64,000 bases of DNA from assembly GCA_002238415.1 (NCBI GenBank), contig MPMI01000004.1, positions 115,928 to 179,927 of the forward strand. The letters are read 5' to 3'. Positions 20,704 to 29,247 of this stretch are shown here, in pieces. Every line of letters starts with the position of its first letter. The stretch's first letter is position 1. This DNA is from Desulfurellaceae bacterium bin18. GTDB lineage: Bacteria > Desulfobacterota > Binatia > Bin18. A model generated the notes under the pieces. It made no database searches. It was not told the DNA's origin and saw only the letters and a list, made by a program, of their open reading frames with translations. Made by a program: the position numbers and the translations under genes.

Positions 20704-21522
20704 TCAGTCCTGCTTCTGCGCCTGGACCGTCTCCTCGGCGGTCATGACCACCACGTCGCCCGGCCCGGCGCTGACCTCGCCACCGTCAACCACATAGGTC
20801 ATGCTGGTCGCGAACATCCCGGCCGGGCTGGCCAGGAATAAGGCCAGCCCGGCGATTTCGTTGGGCTCGCCCACTCGCTTCTGCGGGTTGATCGGAGAGC
20901 CGCTGGTCTCAACCGCCTCAACCAAATCCTTTGCCAGGTCGGTCCGGATCAGACCCGGCGCAATACAGGTCACCCGAATTTTATCGGCCGCCCATTCCTT
21001 GCCCAGGAGTTGGGCCATATTGATGAGGGCCGCCTTGGACAGGGCATAGGTTCCGATACCCATGGACGGCCGGACTCCCTCATTCGAGGTGATGTTAATC
21101 ACCGCGCCCCCTCCGCGTTGGCGCATGGACTCCCGGCACAGCCGTGCCAAATGCAGCGGCGACCAGACATTGGTCTTCATCACCCTGAGGAAATCCTCTT
21201 CGTTTTCCTCGGCCAGGGTCACCAGTGAAACACCGGCGGCGTTATTGACCAGGATGTCGACACCGCCGAACTCTTCGATCGTTGCCTGATACAGCTTGTC
21301 GCAGTCCGCGCTGATCGACATGTCTGCCTGTACCGTCAAAACGCGACGGCCTGTCGTGGCGACATCCTGTTTGGCCCGCTCCAGGGCTTCCGGTCTGCGC
21401 GCGGCAAGCACGAGGTCCGCACCGTGCTCGGCGAAGGCCAAGGCAATCGCCCGGCCGATGCCTTTTGAGCCACCGGTCACAATGGCGACTTTGCCGTCCA
21501 AAGAAAAATCAACGATACCCAT
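20704..21522 (-). CDS. SDR-family oxidoreductase
   Basis: This 272-aa SDR has TGGSKGIGRA, VNNAAG, the Ser in NITSNEG and YALSK. A C-terminal extension of about 20 residues follows the usual VVDGG end. The start at 21522 is set by AAGGAGGAG. It lies 25 bases before the CocE-like hydrolase gene and probably shares its transcript. Confidence 0.92.
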   Translation of the reverse strand: MGIVDFSLDGKVAIVTGGSKGIGRAIALAFAEHGADLVLAARRPEALERAKQDVATTGRRVLTVQADMSISADCDKLYQATIEEFGGVDILVNNAAGVSLVTLAEENEEDFLRVMKTNVWSPLHLARLCRESMRQRGGGAVINITSNEGVRPSMGIGTYALSKAALINMAQLLGKEWAADKIRVTCIAPGLIRTDLAKDLVEAVETSGSPINPQKRVGEPNEIAGLALFLASPAGMFATSMTYVVDGGEVSAGPGDVVVMTAEETVQAQKQD

Positions 21523-21652
21523 ACGCTCCTCCTTTACGATTATCACCTGCGTTCCTGTCTCTTACCACGACTGGGGATGAGAGCTAAAGCGTTTTTCTCT
21601 TGACTCTGCCACCTGACGAAGACTAGCATCCGGGCAGAGCAAAGGGGGCGGT

Positions 21653-22846
21653 ATGAATTTCGAGCTGACGACCCAACACAAGCGTATTCAAGCCCAGTGC
21701 CGGGAACTGGCCACAGACTTTGCCACCAGGGCGGCCGAGCACGACCGCGAGGCAAGCAATCCGGTCGAGAACTATGCCCTGCTGCGCGAGGCCGAATTTC
21801 ACACGCTCAATATCCCCACGGAGCTGGGCGGCTGGGGAGAACAACTGTTCGGCCACTCGCTCGCCCTGGAACAGCTTGCCCAGGGCTGCCCAGCCACCGC
21901 GCTGTCCTTCAATATGCACCTGGCCTGGGTCGGCTATCTGATGGAAAATATCGAGATTGCGTCCGACGTGAAGCAGCGCGTGGCAGACTGGGTGGTCAAG
22001 GGCAATAATCTGGTTGCTGGCTCAACGTCCGAGGCGAGCACGTCGGCCTTACTGGCCTCGTACGCCCCGGCCACCCAGGCGAGACCGGTGGACGGCGGCT
22101 ATGTTATAAATGGCAAGAAGTTTTTTTCCTCCATGGTTGGGGCGGCGGACTTTCGGGCAGTCCCGGCACGCCGCGAGGACGCCACCACCCCCGGCGCGGC
22201 GATCGTTTTTCTGGTCCCGCGGGACGCTCCTGGTCAGACGGTTGAGGAGGTGTGGGATGTCCTGGGGATGCGCGGTACCCGGAGCGACTGCCTGCTTTTG
22301 GAAGACTGCTTTGTACCCGAAGAATCGGTCGTATTTGACACCGACAATTTCTTTCCTTCCATTGCCCGCGGGGCAAACTGGTTCTGGGCCTCGTATACGG
22401 CGGTCTATTTGGGCGTAGCCGCGGCGATTTACACAGAAATCCTGAAGGTCGTTCAGGAACGGGTGCCGAAGGGCTTTACCCAACCCATGGCCTATCATCC
22501 CGATGTACGACGAAAAGTTGCCGAAATGAACGCAGACCTCGAATCGGCACGGCTGAACGTCTACCACTCGGCCTGGTTGAGCGATACCGAGGGCCCGACG
22601 CAGAATGCCATCGCAGCCCTCTATCGGGCCAAATATCTGGTCGGCGAAGCCACGGCGCGCATCGGGCGCAACGCCCTGACCCTCGGTGGTGCCCACACCC
22701 TGTTCAAGAGTTCGCCGCTGGAGCGTTTATTCCGGGATGGTACGGTCGGTGCCATTCAGTTTCCGCCCAGCGATTTCTGTCTGTCCAGCCTCGGGTCGTT
22801 AGAGCTGGGTCTTGACCCGCACGAGATTCCGCCACCGATGAAGTAG
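21653..22846 (+). CDS. acyl-CoA dehydrogenase family protein
   Basis: This 397-aa flavoprotein has the acyl-CoA dehydrogenase fold: an N-terminal helical domain, a middle beta domain (GYVINGKKFFSSM, LGMRGTRSDCLLLEDCFVP) and a C-terminal helical domain with GRNALTLGGAH. The end is divergent from classical fatty-acid enzymes, which suggests the DszC/HsaA-like oxidase or hydroxylase side of the superfamily, but this is inference. It has GGGGGCGGT upstream and stands alone on the plus strand. Confidence 0.85.
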   Translation: MNFELTTQHKRIQAQCRELATDFATRAAEHDREASNPVENYALLREAEFHTLNIPTELGGWGEQLFGHSLALEQLAQGCPATALSFNMHLAWVGYLMENIEIASDVKQRVADWVVKGNNLVAGSTSEASTSALLASYAPATQARPVDGGYVINGKKFFSSMVGAADFRAVPARREDATTPGAAIVFLVPRDAPGQTVEEVWDVLGMRGTRSDCLLLEDCFVPEESVVFDTDNFFPSIARGANWFWASYTAVYLGVAAAIYTEILKVVQERVPKGFTQPMAYHPDVRRKVAEMNADLESARLNVYHSAWLSDTEGPTQNAIAALYRAKYLVGEATARIGRNALTLGGAHTLFKSSPLERLFRDGTVGAIQFPPSDFCLSSLGSLELGLDPHEIPPPMK

Positions 22847-22859
22847 CCCCGCGGAGCAT

Positions 22860-23261
22860 CTACGACTCCGTTGGTGTTTCCCAGTATTCCTCGAAGAATG
22901 GATTGTCGATCAGCGTGCGCCAGGTGCCGTCGGGCTGGCGGCGCACGACGTTGACGGCCCGGCCGGAGATGGTTTCTTCCGTACCGTCGGCTCTCGTGCG
23001 CTTCATGCTCCAGGGAATCCAGGACAGGGCGATATCTCCAGCCTGTACGACGTGTCTGACCTCGGTCGAGAGCTCAGGCTGCGCGTCGGTAAACGTGCGC
23101 AGGTGCTCGCGGAGGGCCTGCTCCCCTTGGATCGGAGCCTGTCCCGGTTCGGGTACGAACACCGTGTCCGGCTCGTAGAGCGCCAGCATCGCGTCAATAT
23201 CGCGGGCGTTCATCGCCTCAGGGAAGAGGTCTTCTACTTCCTTGGGAGTTCGAGCCGGCAT
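22860..23261 (-). CDS. SnoaL/NTF2-like protein (DUF4440 type)
   Basis: This 133-aa protein resembles small NTF2-like proteins annotated as ketosteroid-isomerase-related. The opening helix pattern PEAMNARDIDAMLALYEPD is typical, as are IQGEQALREHLRTF and GTWRTLIDNPF. The function is unknown; many are stand-alone binding or isomerase folds. It is followed upstream on the same strand by a small cupin gene. Confidence 0.85.
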   Translation of the reverse strand: MPARTPKEVEDLFPEAMNARDIDAMLALYEPDTVFVPEPGQAPIQGEQALREHLRTFTDAQPELSTEVRHVVQAGDIALSWIPWSMKRTRADGTEETISGRAVNVVRRQPDGTWRTLIDNPFFEEYWETPTES

Positions 23262-23284
23262 GGACGTTCTTTCTCCGCGCTGCC

Positions 23285-23647
23285 TTACGGATGTGCGCGG
23301 GTTGCTTCAGAGCGGTCCGCGCGGGTCGGATCGTATTCATCTCCGAGGCTTGCGCCCAGCAGCCGGATGGGACCGGTTGACGGAGTTTCGGCCCAGTGCA
23401 GGGTGTTGGCCGGCAGGTCGAGCCGGTCGCCAGGCTTGAGCACCCACTTCTGGTCGCCAACGCCCAGGGTGATTTCACCCTGGACGGCAACCAACACCTC
23501 ATCGTTCGGGTGGGTATGCGCCTCATAGGAATGGTTGGGTTCGTCGTCTTCTATATAGGCGGCCAACCCCTCGGCCTCCAGAGCACGGACCAGTTCTGAC
23601 TGGGTCGGCGGTTCGGGCCTGTTCCAACGGGTTACTTTGAGTTCCAT
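23285..23647 (-). CDS. small cupin-domain protein
   Basis: This 120-aa single-domain cupin has the two conserved motifs, HTHPNDEVLVAVQGEI and LKPGDRLDLPANTLHW. The start at 23647 is set by GGAGGGACGAT. It shares a strand and close spacing with the SnoaL-like gene. Cupins with this pattern usually bind one metal ion; the role is unknown. Confidence 0.85.
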   Translation of the reverse strand: MELKVTRWNRPEPPTQSELVRALEAEGLAAYIEDDEPNHSYEAHTHPNDEVLVAVQGEITLGVGDQKWVLKPGDRLDLPANTLHWAETPSTGPIRLLGASLGDEYDPTRADRSEATRAHP

Positions 23648-23831
23648 ATCGTCCCTCCTGCCCATAGTGTTGATACCTGAGATTCCCTGTAGCGCTAAAG
23701 GCCGGACGGGTCAATCAGAAATGAGGAGAAATACTCAGTTCCGATTGACAAGATTGCGCCTCCAGACGGATAATGCGGGCACAACTACTGTTCTTTCCAT
23801 AAGACAGCGCTTTCCATAAGGAGGGAATCGT

Positions 23832-24956
23832 ATGCAAAAGCACAAAGTTATTTCGTCGGACGATCATATTTTTGAACCGCTCGACCTGTGGACGACGCGG
23901 CTGGATAAAAAATTTCGCGACCGCGCCCCACGGGTGATCCCGGCTGAGGACGGCGACTGGTGGTATTGCGAGGGCATTAAAGTCCAGACCGCGGCGGCCG
24001 CCGCCCAGGCCGGCCTGCGCTTCGAGGACCCGGACAGACTGAGCTTTCAGGATAAGATAGAGAATGTCCGACCCGGCGCCTATATCCCGGAGGAGCATAT
24101 CAAGGATATGGATGCCGACGGCATCGACATGGGGCTGGTGTATCCGACCGTCGGGCTGCAACTCTACCAGCGCATTCAGGACAGCGAGTTGCTGACCGTC
24201 CTGTTCCGGGCCTATAACGACTGGCTGGCCGAGTTCTGCGACACCTTTCCGGATCGTCTGCGGGGTATCGCCATGATTAACCTCGACGATATCCCGTCGG
24301 GGATCGAGGAAATGGAACACTGCGCCAAGCTGGGCCATCGCGGCATTATGATTACCATCCAGCCCTTGGGCGGTATGAGCTACGACAGGCCGGAGTACGA
24401 ACCCGTGTGGGCCGCAGCCCAGGACTTGGCCCTGCCCATCAGCCTGCACGTCACCACCAACCGGCCCGACCCGGACGACCCGAGCGCCCTCCTCCTGGAC
24501 GCGGCCAAGCCGTCCTTTTTCGTCAACCTGGATCACTGGCCCCGGGTGTGTCTGACCGACATGATCTTCAGCGGCGTCTTTGAACGCTACCCCAAACTCC
24601 AAGTCGGTTCGGTCGAAATGGAACTGTCCTGGGTGCCCCACTTCCTGGACCGTCTGGACTATAACTACACCCAGCGCGCGCGGGAGATTGCCGGGGAACG
24701 CTTCAAAGAGGACATCATGCCGAGCGAGTTCTTTCATCGCCACGTCTTTTTGAGTTTTCAGGAAGACGGGCTGGGGATTCGCGACCGGGAGATCATTGGC
24801 GTAGACAGCCTGTTGTGGGGTTCCGACTACCCCCATTTCGAATCGACCTTTCCCAAGAGCCAGGAGTTTCTCGGCGACCTGCTCTCCGACTGTACCGAAG
24901 AAGAGTGGGCCAAGATTGTCGGCGGCAACGCCGCCCGGGTGTATCAACTGGGCTAA
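23832..24956 (+). CDS. amidohydrolase-2 family metal-dependent hydrolase
   Basis: This 374-aa TIM-barrel protein belongs to the ACMSD-like amidohydrolases, which decarboxylate or hydrolyse aromatic-ring products. The N-terminal metal motif is SSDDHIFEP (DxH variant), a middle His lies in PISLHVTT, and the late catalytic Asp is in LLWGSDYPHFES. AAGGAGGGAA precedes the ATG. It heads an operon with an SDR, an acyl-CoA dehydrogenase and a small protein. Confidence 0.9.
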   Translation: MQKHKVISSDDHIFEPLDLWTTRLDKKFRDRAPRVIPAEDGDWWYCEGIKVQTAAAAAQAGLRFEDPDRLSFQDKIENVRPGAYIPEEHIKDMDADGIDMGLVYPTVGLQLYQRIQDSELLTVLFRAYNDWLAEFCDTFPDRLRGIAMINLDDIPSGIEEMEHCAKLGHRGIMITIQPLGGMSYDRPEYEPVWAAAQDLALPISLHVTTNRPDPDDPSALLLDAAKPSFFVNLDHWPRVCLTDMIFSGVFERYPKLQVGSVEMELSWVPHFLDRLDYNYTQRAREIAGERFKEDIMPSEFFHRHVFLSFQEDGLGIRDREIIGVDSLLWGSDYPHFESTFPKSQEFLGDLLSDCTEEEWAKIVGGNAARVYQLG

Positions 24957-24976
24957 GGGCGTAGCGGAGACTCATT

Positions 24977-25768
24977 GTGGAACTCAAAGAGAAAATTATC
25001 GTCGTCACCGGTGGGGCGAGTGGCATCGGCAAGGCATTATGTCAGCGCTTTACGGCCGAGGGCGCGCGGACGGTCGTGGTGGTGGACCTGAACGCAGCCG
25101 GCGCGACGGAGGTCGCGGCCGAGATTGGCTCGGTCGCCATGACGGCCGATGTGTCCAAAGAGTCTGACGTGGTGCGGGTGATTGATCACACCGAGCGCGA
25201 CATCGGCCCGATCGATCTGTTCTGTTCCAACGCCGGCATTGCGGTGACCGGTGGAGTGGAAACCTCGGACGAGGCCTGGCAGAAGAGCTGGGATGTCAAC
25301 GTCATGTCGCATATCTATGCCGCACGCACGCTGGTGCCGCGCATGATTAACCGGGGTGGGGGCTATCTGCTGAATACCGCCTCGGCCGCGGGCTTACTCA
25401 ATCAGATCGGCTCGGCCTCCTATGGCGTGACCAAACACGCCGCAGTCGGCTTTGGGGAGTGGTTGGCGCTGGCGCACGCGCACCAGGGCATCAAGGTTTC
25501 GCTGCTGTGTCCCCAAGCGGTCAGAACGCCCATGCTGGAGAACAACGAGAGCAGCCGCGCGGCGAGCGTCGATGGCCTGATGGAGCCGGAGGAGTTGGCT
25601 GAGGTTGTCGTTGAGGGCCTGCGGGCCGAGCGTTTTCTGATTTTGCCGCATCCCCAGGTCCTGGAATATATGCAACGCAAAACCGGCGACTACGATCGCT
25701 GGCTCAGGGGCATGAACCGTTTACAGGAACGTCTGGTCACGGCCAAGGAAGAGCAGGGCCTGCCATGA
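24977..25768 (+). CDS. SDR-family oxidoreductase
   Basis: This 263-aa SDR uses a GTG start with GGAG upstream. It has TGGASGIGKA, the SNAGI variant of NNAG, the Ser in NTASAAG and YGVTK. It starts 20 bases after the amidohydrolase and its stop overlaps the next start (ATGA), so it sits in the middle of a tight operon. Confidence 0.92.
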   Translation: MELKEKIIVVTGGASGIGKALCQRFTAEGARTVVVVDLNAAGATEVAAEIGSVAMTADVSKESDVVRVIDHTERDIGPIDLFCSNAGIAVTGGVETSDEAWQKSWDVNVMSHIYAARTLVPRMINRGGGYLLNTASAAGLLNQIGSASYGVTKHAAVGFGEWLALAHAHQGIKVSLLCPQAVRTPMLENNESSRAASVDGLMEPEELAEVVVEGLRAERFLILPHPQVLEYMQRKTGDYDRWLRGMNRLQERLVTAKEEQGLP

Positions 25769-26985
25769 GCTTTGCCCCCAGCGACACAGTGTTGGCCCTG
25801 CGCGAGCGGCTTGAGCGCTTCATGGATGAGCATATCTATCCGGTCGAGCACGCCTATTACGAGTTTGTCGAGGATCAGAACAATCTGTGGCAATATCCTC
25901 CCTTCTTTGAAGACCTCAAGCGCAAGGCAAAAGAGGCCGGCATCTGGAATTGGTTCCTGCCGCGTGAATATGAGCCCTGGAGTCCGGGCCTGTCCAACCT
26001 GGAATTTGCGCCGCTCATGGAAGTCATGGCCAAGGTATTCTGGGCGCAAGAAGTCTTCAACTGTAGCGCGCCGGACCGGGGCAATATCGAGGTTCTGGCG
26101 AAATACGGGACGCCGTCCCAGCAAGAGCAGTGGCTCAAGCCCCTACTGAACGGAGAGATTCGGTCGGCCTATGCCATGACCGAACCCCAGGTTGCCTCCT
26201 CGGACGCAACGAATATGGAGCTGGCCATCGTGCGCGACGGGGACCACTATGTGCTCAACGGGCGCAAGTGGTGGATCACAGGAGTGCTAAGCGAGCGCTG
26301 CAAGGTCATGCTGGTCATGGGCAAGTCGAACCCCGAGGCGGGGCGTCATTCCCAACACTCAACTATCCTGGTCCCGGTTGACACGCCGGGCTTTCGGATT
26401 GTCCGGCCACTCAAAGCCTTTGGCAGCTATCACTCTCCCGGCGGAGAAGGCGAACTCGTGTTTGAGGATGTCCGCGTCCCCAAAGAGAATCTCATTCTCG
26501 GCGAGGGCCGTGGGTTTGAGATCGCCCAGGGCCGGCTCGGGCCGGGTCGCTTTCAGTACGCCATGATGTTTGTTGGTATGGCCCAGCGCTGTCTCGATCT
26601 CATGTGTCAGCGGGTTGGCGACCGGGTGGCCTTTGGCGAGACCCTCAGCAAGAAGACCAGCATCCAACATGAAATCGCCCGCTCCCGGTGTGACATTGAA
26701 CAGTGCCGACTGCTGGTGCTTGCGGCGGCAGACAAGATGGACCGCGAGGGACCGAAGGGTGCGCGTGATTTCATTTCCATGGTCAAAATCGTTGCCCCGC
26801 AGATGTGCCAGACCGTGGCCGACCGGGCTACGCAGGCGTTCGGCGGCAAGGGAGTCAGTCAGGACACGCCGATCCAGCATGTGTTTTTGACCAGCCGCTT
26901 CTGTCGTATCGCCGACGGGCCGGACGAGGTGCATATGTCACAATTAGGGCGCTGGACCCAGCGCGATGCCAAAGGAGTGCGATAA
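25765..26985 (+). CDS. acyl-CoA dehydrogenase
   Basis: This 406-aa enzyme carries classical acyl-CoA dehydrogenase motifs: YAMTEPQVASSDATNM, GRKWWITG, and a C-terminal FGGKGVSQDTP with RIADGPDEVHM. It would oxidise an acyl-CoA to the enoyl-CoA with FAD, passing electrons to ETF. It overlaps the SDR gene by four bases. Its length and DGPDEVH ending fit the ACAD10/11-like branch that handles hydroxylated or branched acyl-CoAs, which is inference. Confidence 0.92.
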   Translation: MSFAPSDTVLALRERLERFMDEHIYPVEHAYYEFVEDQNNLWQYPPFFEDLKRKAKEAGIWNWFLPREYEPWSPGLSNLEFAPLMEVMAKVFWAQEVFNCSAPDRGNIEVLAKYGTPSQQEQWLKPLLNGEIRSAYAMTEPQVASSDATNMELAIVRDGDHYVLNGRKWWITGVLSERCKVMLVMGKSNPEAGRHSQHSTILVPVDTPGFRIVRPLKAFGSYHSPGGEGELVFEDVRVPKENLILGEGRGFEIAQGRLGPGRFQYAMMFVGMAQRCLDLMCQRVGDRVAFGETLSKKTSIQHEIARSRCDIEQCRLLVLAAADKMDREGPKGARDFISMVKIVAPQMCQTVADRATQAFGGKGVSQDTPIQHVFLTSRFCRIADGPDEVHMSQLGRWTQRDAKGVR

Positions 26986-27252
26986 GTGGACCGCGCCCTA
27001 TCGGATCGACCATTTATCGCCGGGATGGTCCTGACCTGCCCGGAGCCGACCTGCGGCTATGCGCTGTACGAAATCACGCGCTGGGCGCTCACCCAGGATT
27101 TGCTGGAGGATAACCAGCACTATATGAAGCCGCTCCATGCGGCGATTCGCCCACGCTCGGTGTGGTCTTCGCTCCGCTGCGGGTTTTGCGGCACCTCTCT
27201 GTACGACTATAAGCGCCGCGCGCTGCATACGTTTGAGCTGGGCTGGTGGTAA
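26986..27252 (+). CDS. small cysteine-rich protein, likely zinc ribbon
   Basis: This 88-aa gene begins with GTG directly after the acyl-CoA dehydrogenase stop and has AAAGGAG upstream. It holds two Cys pairs, CPEPTCGYAL and RCGFCGTSL, about 45 residues apart, as expected for a zinc site. It is the last gene of the operon. I do not recognise a named family. Confidence 0.7.
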   Translation: MDRALSDRPFIAGMVLTCPEPTCGYALYEITRWALTQDLLEDNQHYMKPLHAAIRPRSVWSSLRCGFCGTSLYDYKRRALHTFELGWW

Positions 27253-27255
27253 GCC

Positions 27256-27627
27256 CTAACCTTCCTGGCCCGCTTCGTTTGCGATGGCGAGCAACACGTC
27301 CGCATGACAATCGTCGTCCAGCGGACACCAGCAGGCAAGATTTTTCCCCTTGAAGTGTTGCTGAATAGTCTCCCGTGAGGGCGGAGACGGGAGCGAGTCG
27401 CCGCCCGTAAAAAGCGCCGCCAGCCCTGGGACTAGTTGGTCGTTCAGCCACAGCTTGTACACCGCAACCAGAAAGCCCCGGTCAACGGTCATGGTGGGGT
27501 TTTCCTTGAGCCGAAAGAACGGGTTGCCCCACTTGCCGGGCCGTCCGACATAGACGGCGTTTTTCGGCATCTTCCAGTCCTTGGTGCGTTTGCGCTGAAT
27601 CCGCTTTGGGTGTCTTTTACGTGCCAT
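27256..27627 (-). CDS. DUF4326 domain protein
   Basis: This 123-aa protein matches DUF4326: YVGRPGKWGNPF near the start and NLACWCPLDDDCHADVLL near the end. The family is common in phages and mobile elements and has no established activity; conserved Cys and His suggest catalysis or metal binding. The start at 27627 gives a basic N-terminus (RKRHPKRIQRKR). It converges with the preceding operon. Confidence 0.85.
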   Translation of the reverse strand: MARKRHPKRIQRKRTKDWKMPKNAVYVGRPGKWGNPFFRLKENPTMTVDRGFLVAVYKLWLNDQLVPGLAALFTGGDSLPSPPSRETIQQHFKGKNLACWCPLDDDCHADVLLAIANEAGQEG

Positions 27628-27748
27628 GCATTCAGCATAAGGCGGTCCGGGGTTCAGAGCAAGCGTTGACAGCCGCTCGACAAGACCGCCCTGAACGCAG
27701 TACGCTAGGTGCGATCCGCGTATTCGTGTATCGTTCAAGGATACGGTT

Positions 27749-29044
27749 ATGCCCAAGCAAATCCATCTCGCCTGCTTCGCGCTCTTTACCCCGGCTCCGC
27801 ATATGCCGCTGTCGTGGATCTATCCGCGCGAGAAGATTCGTCACAAATGGTATGAGGGCGAGTACTGGGAATCCGTGGTCCGTACCCTGGAGCGCGGCAA
27901 GTTTGACATGCTGTTTTTTGCGGACAGCCTGGCGGGTGGCACGCAGCCCGACCAGGTGCGCTACGCCATCCAATTCCCCAGCCATGACCCGGTCTCTCTG
28001 ATAACCTATCTCTCGGCAGTCGCCAAAAAACTCGGCTTTGCCGTCACCATGTCTACGACCTTTTACCCGCCGTTTCTGCTGGCCCGGACCTTATCGACGC
28101 TCGATCATCTGACCAAGGGCCGGATCGGCTGGAATATCGTGTCCTCGACCTCAACGGCCGAGGCCAGAAACTTCGGGCTGGAGAGCCTGCCAGCGCATGA
28201 CGACCGCTATGAGCGCGCCGACGAATATATGCAGGTCTGCTACGGCCTGTGGAACAGTTGGGACCCGGATGCCGTGCAAATGGACATGGAGCACAAGGTC
28301 TTTGCCGACCCGTCCAAAGTCCACCGCGTCGACTTTCAGGGGCGGTGGTATCGGGTCCAGGGGCCGTTTACGGTCATACCCTCTGCCCGGCGGCGGCCGT
28401 TTCTGTTTCAGGCCGGCCAGTCGGACCGGGGTCGGGCCTTTGCCGCCCAACACGCCGAGGGCATCTTCAGCGCCGCTCGTGGCGTCAAGCAGATGCGCGC
28501 ATTTTGTGAGGATATTGCCGGGCGGGCGGAACGCCTGGGCCGCAATCCGGACGACATCCCCATCATGTGGGCCGGCCAGCCGCTGGTGGCCGAGAGCGCG
28601 TCCGAGGCGCGCGAACGCTGGGCCACCATTCGCGCCCGGATTCCGCTCGAAGCCTCATTGGCCCAGATGTCGATGCACTTCAATCTCGACCTGTCTCAGT
28701 TTGATATTGACGTGCCGGTCCAGGACTTGGACGTACCCGGCACCAGGGGCCTGTTCGAGATGTATCAGAAATACGACGTGAACATCACGCTGCGTGATAT
28801 CGCCAAAACCTATCTGACCGGCAGCGATACCAACCCGCTGGTCGGCACTCCGTCGCAGGTGGCGGACGCCATGCAACACTTTCTCGAAGAAGGCGGCGGC
28901 AACGGGTTTCAGATTACGCCGCCGTTCTACGCGCCCGACTATTATGAAGACTTGGTGAACCTCCTCGTCCCGGAGCTCCAGAAACGCGGAGTCTACCGGG
29001 ACGACTACACGGGCACGACCTTACGCGAGCATCTGTGCGGCTAA
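27749..29044 (+). CDS. LLM-class flavin monooxygenase, NtaA/DszA-like
   Basis: This 431-aa bacterial-luciferase-like enzyme fits the NtaA/SnaA/DszA group, which uses FMNH2 from a separate reductase to oxidise sulfones, aminopolycarboxylates or similar compounds. Diagnostic parts are MLFFADSLAG, the FMN-site GRIGWNIVSS near residue 130, and DDRYERADEYMQVCYGLW. No flavin reductase gene is next to it. The physiological substrate cannot be told. Confidence 0.9.
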   Translation: MPKQIHLACFALFTPAPHMPLSWIYPREKIRHKWYEGEYWESVVRTLERGKFDMLFFADSLAGGTQPDQVRYAIQFPSHDPVSLITYLSAVAKKLGFAVTMSTTFYPPFLLARTLSTLDHLTKGRIGWNIVSSTSTAEARNFGLESLPAHDDRYERADEYMQVCYGLWNSWDPDAVQMDMEHKVFADPSKVHRVDFQGRWYRVQGPFTVIPSARRRPFLFQAGQSDRGRAFAAQHAEGIFSAARGVKQMRAFCEDIAGRAERLGRNPDDIPIMWAGQPLVAESASEARERWATIRARIPLEASLAQMSMHFNLDLSQFDIDVPVQDLDVPGTRGLFEMYQKYDVNITLRDIAKTYLTGSDTNPLVGTPSQVADAMQHFLEEGGGNGFQITPPFYAPDYYEDLVNLLVPELQKRGVYRDDYTGTTLREHLCG

Positions 29045-29049
29045 GGTAA

Positions 29050-29122
29050 GTAGGTCGGATTAGCGGAGCGTAATCCGACAAGTATGGGCTGTCGGGTTAC
29101 GCCTACGGCTAACCCGACCTAC
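29050..29122. repeat. palindromic repeat, empty two-ended form
   Basis: This 73-bp element begins GTAGGTCGGATTAGCGGAGC and ends GGCTAACCCGACCTAC, so its ends are inverted repeats, and each half is itself palindromic. Related sequences occur at 50051-50083, 50452-50489 and 51822-51859. It lies six bases after the monooxygenase stop. Confidence 0.85.
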
Positions 29123-29144
29123 ATGGCTGCCATTCCGCTCTCGT

Positions 29145-29219
29145 CATGCCGGACTTGATCCAGCATCCAGAGGGTCAAGGGTTGGAAGCCTGGATTCCGG
29201 CTTCCGCCAGAATGACGTT
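29145..29219. repeat. dispersed palindromic repeat of the GTCAT-CCGG type
   Basis: The ends are inverted copies: GTCATGCCGGACTTGATCCA on the left and TGGATTCCGGCTTCCGCCAG followed by AATGAC on the right. Repeats of this form (GTCATTCCGGC...GGAATCC) are widely scattered in bacterial genomes. No other copy was seen in this window. Confidence 0.65.
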
Positions 29220-29247
29220 GCTAGCGGTAGCCCCAGAGGCAAGGATG

